A DNA stretch of 64,000 nucleotides. Origin: Sphingomonas sp. SORGH_AS_0950 (GTDB taxonomy: Bacteria; Pseudomonadota; Alphaproteobacteria; Sphingomonadales; Sphingomonadaceae). Positions within the stretch are counted from its first letter, which is position 1. Each line of letters begins with the position of its first letter. Positions 60,575-64,000 of this stretch are shown here, piece by piece. The notes beneath the pieces are model-generated. The model searched no databases. It was not told the DNA's origin and saw only the letters and a program-made list of their open reading frames with translations. The DNA is taken from positions 2,222,501 to 2,286,500 of the forward strand of contig NZ_JAUTAE010000001.1 in the NCBI RefSeq assembly GCF_030818415.1, given 5' to 3'. The position numbers were made by a program, and so were the translations under genes.

Positions 60575-60587
60575 TGTGCAGTGCACA
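60575..60587. promoter_or_regulatory. palindrome TGTGCAGTGCACA upstream of the TonB receptor at 60668
   Basis: TGTGCA and TGCACA are perfect inverted copies around G, about 80 bases before the receptor start. The word TGCACA occurs again at 60648-60653. It is a candidate operator, without further support. Confidence 0.35.
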
Positions 60588-60667
60588 GATTTTCTCCGCC
60601 GATCAATCGGACGCATGCGCGCATATAGCCTGCTTCAGGGACAGGGCTGCACAAGGGAGATCGACGC

Positions 60668-63103
60668 GTGCATCAGCTTCGCAAGGCCGCATTGGCGGGG
60701 ACATTTCTGGCGAGCCTGACGGCGATGCCGGTCTGGGCGCAGCAGGCCACCCCCGGCCAACCGTCCGAACCGGCGCAGAGCGCGCCCACCGGTGGCGACG
60801 CCGCGACGACCGCCAGCGAGGGCAATGACATCATCGTCACCGGCACGCGTGTCGAGGGGCGCACCCGGCTGGACAGCATTTCGCCGGTCGACGTGCTGAG
60901 CGCCTCGAGCCTTCAGCGGCAGGGGACGACCGAACTGGGTGCGGCGCTGTCGGCGGTCGCGCCCTCGATCGACTTTCCGCGTCCCTCCGCCAATGACGGC
61001 ACCGACTCGATCCGCCCGGCGACGCTGCGCGGCCTGTCGCCCGACCAGACTTTGGTCCTGATCAACGGCATTCGCGGCCACACCTCGGCGCTGCTCAACA
61101 CCAACGGCACGGTCGGGCGCGGATCGGCGGCGGTCGATCTCAACACCATTCCGACGGTCGCGCTCGACCGGATCGAGGTGCTGCGCGACGGCGCCTCGGC
61201 GCAATATGGCTCGGACGCGATCGCGGGCGTGGTCAACCTCCGGCTGCGCCAGGCCCGGTCGGGCGGCGGCGCACAGGTCAATTACGGCTTCTACGACACC
61301 CAGGTCGATACCGCGCGCGGCAGCCGCCACGTCACCGGCGAACATGCCGTCACCGCCTCGCTATGGCAGGGGATCGGCTTTGGCGAGGACGGCTTCATCA
61401 CCGTCTCGGGCGAGTATCTGAACCGCCAGCCGACCAACCGCGCCGATTTCGACCCGCGCGTCACCCCGACCCGGATCACCGGCCGTTACGGCGACCCGGC
61501 GGTCGAGCAATATACCGGCTTCATCAATGCGGGCACCTCGCTGACCGACACATGGAGCCTGTATGGCTGGGTCGGCTATCAGGACCGCGACTCGCGCAGC
61601 GCCGCCTTCCCCCGGCTGGCGAGCGCCGCGACGCGCACGGCGGGCTATCCCGACGGCTTCCTGCCGATCATCAACACCAAGTCGCAGGACCTGAATTCGG
61701 CGGCGGGCCTCAAGGGCCAGCTGGCCGGGTTCGATGTCGACCTGTCGTTCAGCTATGGCCGCAACAAGATCGCCTTCCGCACGCTCAATTCGGCCAATTA
61801 CGCCTATGGCGCGGCGACCCCGCGCAATTTCAACGACGGCGCGCTGATCTACGACCAATATGTCGCCGGGCTGGACGTGACGCGCAAGTTCGACGTCTTC
61901 CAGTCGCTGAACCTGGCCTTCGGGCTGGAGGGCCGGCGCGAGGGTTACAAGATCGTCGCGGGCGAGCTGGCCTCCTATGGCTATCCGACCAGCGGCGCGG
62001 TGGCGGGCGCCTCGCCCGGCGCGCAGGGCTTTGGCGGCTTCTCGCCGCGCAACGAGACCAAGCGCAGCCGCCGCAACGTCAGCGCCTATGTCGATGTCGA
62101 GGCGCAGGTGACCGACAAGTTCCTGCTGGGCCTGGCGGGCCGGTTCGAGGATTATTCGGACTTTGGCAGCACGGCCAACGGCAAGGTCTCGGCGCGCTAC
62201 GATGTGGCCGACTGGCTCGCCTTCCGCGCCACCGCCTCGACCGGATTCCGCGCGCCGTCGCTGCAACAGCAATATTTCACCCAGATCGCCTCGGTCGTGA
62301 CCAATGGCGTGCCGATCCTGACCGGCACCTTCCCCTCGGTCTCCTCGGTCGGCGCGGCGCTGGGCGGACTGTCGCTGGAGCCGGAAAAGTCGACCAACCT
62401 GTCGGCGGGCACGGTGATCCGGTTCGGCGGGTTCGACCTGACGGTCGACGCCTATCGCATCAAGCTGCGCAACCAGCTGGGCCTGTCGGAGAATATCCAG
62501 GCGACGTTCAGCCCGCAGGTCGCCGCGCTGCTCGCGCCGTTCAACGTGTCGGCGGCGCGCTTCTTCATCAACGGGCTGGCCTCGACCACGCAGGGGATCG
62601 ACGCGGTCGCGCATTATCGCTGGCGCACGACGCAGGCGGGGGTGTTCGACTTCACCGTCGCGGGCAACATCAACGATGTCGACGTGACCCGCGTGCCGAC
62701 CTCGACCGCGGTGCTGAACCCCGCGCCGACGCTGTTCGCGCGCAGCCGCATCCTGACGCTGGAACAGGGCACCCCGCGCCAGAAGGTGACGGGCAGCATC
62801 GACTGGTCGCTCGACCGGCTGGGCGCGCTGGCGCGCGTGACCTATTATGGAAACGTGATCCAGCCGGGCACCACCGCCGCCGCCGACGTGCCGGTCGGAC
62901 GCCGCGCGATCACCGACCTGGAGCTGCGCTACACCGCCGATCGCGGCGTGCAGCTGGGCCTGGGCGTCAGCAACCTGTTCGACGTCTATCCGGAGCGCCA
63001 GATCGCGGCGAACAACTCGACCGGCGTGCTGGGCTTCCCCTATTATTCGCCCTTCGGGTTCAACGGCCGTTATCTCTATGCCCGTGCGGGCGTGAACTGG
63101 TGA
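60668..63103 (+). CDS. TonB-dependent outer-membrane receptor
   Basis: This 811-residue receptor starts at GTG 60668, with GGGAG nine bases before it. It has a signal peptide (LAGTFLASLTAMPVWAQ), a TonB box in NDIIVTGTRVEG, a plug with SISPVDVLSASSLQRQG, TLRGLSPDQTLVLINGI and GASAQYGSDAIAGVVN, and a barrel ending YLYARAGVNW. This plug type is common in sugar, peptide and other nutrient receptors. It follows the previous receptor by 121 bases on the same strand and may be controlled by the palindrome at 60575. Confidence 0.88.
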   Translation: MHQLRKAALAGTFLASLTAMPVWAQQATPGQPSEPAQSAPTGGDAATTASEGNDIIVTGTRVEGRTRLDSISPVDVLSASSLQRQGTTELGAALSAVAPSIDFPRPSANDGTDSIRPATLRGLSPDQTLVLINGIRGHTSALLNTNGTVGRGSAAVDLNTIPTVALDRIEVLRDGASAQYGSDAIAGVVNLRLRQARSGGGAQVNYGFYDTQVDTARGSRHVTGEHAVTASLWQGIGFGEDGFITVSGEYLNRQPTNRADFDPRVTPTRITGRYGDPAVEQYTGFINAGTSLTDTWSLYGWVGYQDRDSRSAAFPRLASAATRTAGYPDGFLPIINTKSQDLNSAAGLKGQLAGFDVDLSFSYGRNKIAFRTLNSANYAYGAATPRNFNDGALIYDQYVAGLDVTRKFDVFQSLNLAFGLEGRREGYKIVAGELASYGYPTSGAVAGASPGAQGFGGFSPRNETKRSRRNVSAYVDVEAQVTDKFLLGLAGRFEDYSDFGSTANGKVSARYDVADWLAFRATASTGFRAPSLQQQYFTQIASVVTNGVPILTGTFPSVSSVGAALGGLSLEPEKSTNLSAGTVIRFGGFDLTVDAYRIKLRNQLGLSENIQATFSPQVAALLAPFNVSAARFFINGLASTTQGIDAVAHYRWRTTQAGVFDFTVAGNINDVDVTRVPTSTAVLNPAPTLFARSRILTLEQGTPRQKVTGSIDWSLDRLGALARVTYYGNVIQPGTTAAADVPVGRRAITDLELRYTADRGVQLGLGVSNLFDVYPERQIAANNSTGVLGFPYYSPFGFNGRYLYARAGVNW

Positions 63104-63108
63104 GGACG

Positions 63109-63138
63109 AGCGGGGCGGCGCATCCGCGCGGCCCCGCT
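63109..63138. terminator. hairpin after the last TonB receptor
   Basis: AGCGGGGC (63109-63116) and GCCCCGCT (63131-63138) form an eight-pair stem six bases after the receptor stop. No T-run follows, so it is a weak terminator candidate. Confidence 0.4.
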
Positions 63139-63223
63139 GGCCGGATCGCGGAATTCGTCGCTTGCAACCATGATCGCGAGCACCCCCGCTAGCCTTATCC
63201 GGCGGGCGGGGTAAGACGGTGGC

Positions 63224-64000
63224 ATGCCCCGATCGAACCCCCTCCGATGGACACCCGCGCGCTACCGCGCGCTGCTCCGCAGCCGTGGCCCGCAATCCGT
63301 GCGATTCCGGACGCGACTCGCCATTTTGCTGGGCGCGATCGCGATCGGGCTGGCGGCCACCGTCTTCGCGCTGGCCGCCGATGCGGCGGGGGAGATGTTC
63401 GGCCGATTCGCCGCGCGCTATCCCTATGCCCCGCTGGTCGCGACGCCGCTGATCTTTGCCGGACTGGTGTGGATCACCCGCCGCTACGTCCCGCTCGCGC
63501 GCGGGTCGGGCATTCCGCAGGTGATCGCCGCGCAGGGCGATCCGGAGGGGGCGACCCATTCGCTGGTGTCGATCCGCACCGTGACCGGCAAGGCGCTGCT
63601 GACGCTGGTCGCGGTGCTGGGCGGGGCGTCGGTCGGGCGCGAGGGGCCGACGGTGCAGATCGCCGCCGCCGTGATGGGGCTGAGCCACCGACTGCTGCGC
63701 GTACCCTTGCGCGGCGCGGTGCTGATCGCGGGCGGCGCGGCGGGCGTGGCGGCGGCGTTCAACACGCCGCTGGCCGGGCTGCTCTTCGCGATCGAGGAAC
63801 TCGCCTCCGCCTATGAGCAGCGGGTGACCCTGCTGGTCATCGCCGCCATCGTGATCGCGGGCATGGTCGCGCAGTCGGTGCAGGGGGATTATGTCTATTT
63901 CGGGCTGATCGGCGCGCATATGAGCCTGGCCTCGGCATTGTTCGTGGTGCCGGTCGCCGGGATCGTCGGCGGGCTGGCGGGCGGCGCCTTTTCCCGGTTG
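63224..64000 (+). CDS. ClC-family chloride channel or antiporter (partial)
   Basis: This reading frame, ATG CCC CGA TCG, runs open for 259 codons to the right edge. It encodes a membrane protein with a first helix TRLAILLGAIAIGLAATVFA, the chloride-filter motif GSGIPQ, the second filter motif GREGPTVQ, and FNTPLAGLLFAIEEL. These are the ClC signature motifs, and the Glu in GREGP is the gating residue. The other half of the protein lies outside the window. It may exchange chloride or fluoride for protons. It is unrelated to the carbohydrate genes. Confidence 0.9.
   Translation, partial: MPRSNPLRWTPARYRALLRSRGPQSVRFRTRLAILLGAIAIGLAATVFALAADAAGEMFGRFAARYPYAPLVATPLIFAGLVWITRRYVPLARGSGIPQVIAAQGDPEGATHSLVSIRTVTGKALLTLVAVLGGASVGREGPTVQIAAAVMGLSHRLLRVPLRGAVLIAGGAAGVAAAFNTPLAGLLFAIEELASAYEQRVTLLVIAAIVIAGMVAQSVQGDYVYFGLIGAHMSLASALFVVPVAGIVGGLAGGAFSRL

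Noticed and set aside
1..64000. Many long open frames opposite or across real genes, for example 2-1396 plus, 17348-20311 plus and 61361-63919 minus
   Set aside because: They lie antisense to genes with clear domain motifs, are Arg/Ala/Gly/Pro/His-rich with no recognisable domain, and are expected in high-GC DNA with few stop codons.
1..64000. Search for defence systems, prophage, integrases or insertion sequences
   Set aside because: None of the genes in the window shows transposase, integrase, restriction-modification, toxin-antitoxin or phage motifs.

Overview
The window is GC-rich, densely packed chromosomal DNA of an alphaproteobacterium, most likely a Sphingomonas-type member of the Sphingomonadales. 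Reasons: several large TonB-dependent receptors sit beside glycoside hydrolases; there is a CpdR-type receiver gene beside an N-formylglutamate amidohydrolase; there is a SapC-family protein; and the Weimberg pentose genes closely resemble those of Caulobacter. I see no insertion sequence, integrase, phage gene or CRISPR array.

Layout. 1-10.2 kb is a D-xylose (or L-arabinose) oxidative pathway: 2-oxoglutarate semialdehyde dehydrogenase (cut by the left edge), a FadR-type GntR regulator, lactonase, pentose dehydrogenase, 2-keto-3-deoxypentonate dehydratase, pentonate dehydratase, periplasmic aldose epimerase and a FucP-like symporter. A FadR-type operator candidate overlaps the divergent epimerase/symporter promoters. 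10.3-15.6 kb holds a DUF1826 gene and a five-gene minus-strand operon that joins a CnrY/CnrX/CnrH-like metal-sensing sigma module to copA and copB. 15.6-17.3 kb holds tRNA-Val(GAC), cpdR, an N-formylglutamate amidohydrolase and a strong candidate small RNA with an unpaired C-rich anti-Shine-Dalgarno stretch. 17.4-31.2 kb is mostly housekeeping: cytochrome b561, SapC, an FAD-linked oxidase, a DEAD-box helicase, DUF1289, a crotonase, a glycoamylase-fold lipoprotein, an SDR, RarD, and the branched-chain 2-oxoacid dehydrogenase E1/E2 genes. 31.4-39.8 kb has an acetylesterase, an exo/endonuclease-fold protein, two TonB-dependent receptors and a PiuC-like hydroxylase. 39.9-43.9 kb has an HD-GYP protein, a GNAT enzyme, a flavoprotein and an RNase H-like protein. 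43.9-63.1 kb is a carbohydrate utilisation locus: two GH43, GH29, GH3, two MFS transporters, a LacI regulator and three TonB-dependent receptors. A ClC channel gene runs off the right edge.

How it fits together. The hydrolases and receptors would release and import plant cell-wall sugars, and the Weimberg genes at the left would oxidise pentoses to 2-oxoglutarate. CG-centred palindromes of the form GNTANCGNTANC lie upstream of xylX, the acetylesterase, one TonB receptor and the GH43-linked TonB receptor, suggesting that one or more LacI-family regulators connect these loci. Several families of palindromic intergenic repeats are scattered through the window, and one copy lies in frame inside the E2 gene. 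All functions are inferred from sequence features and recalled family knowledge; no database search was run.
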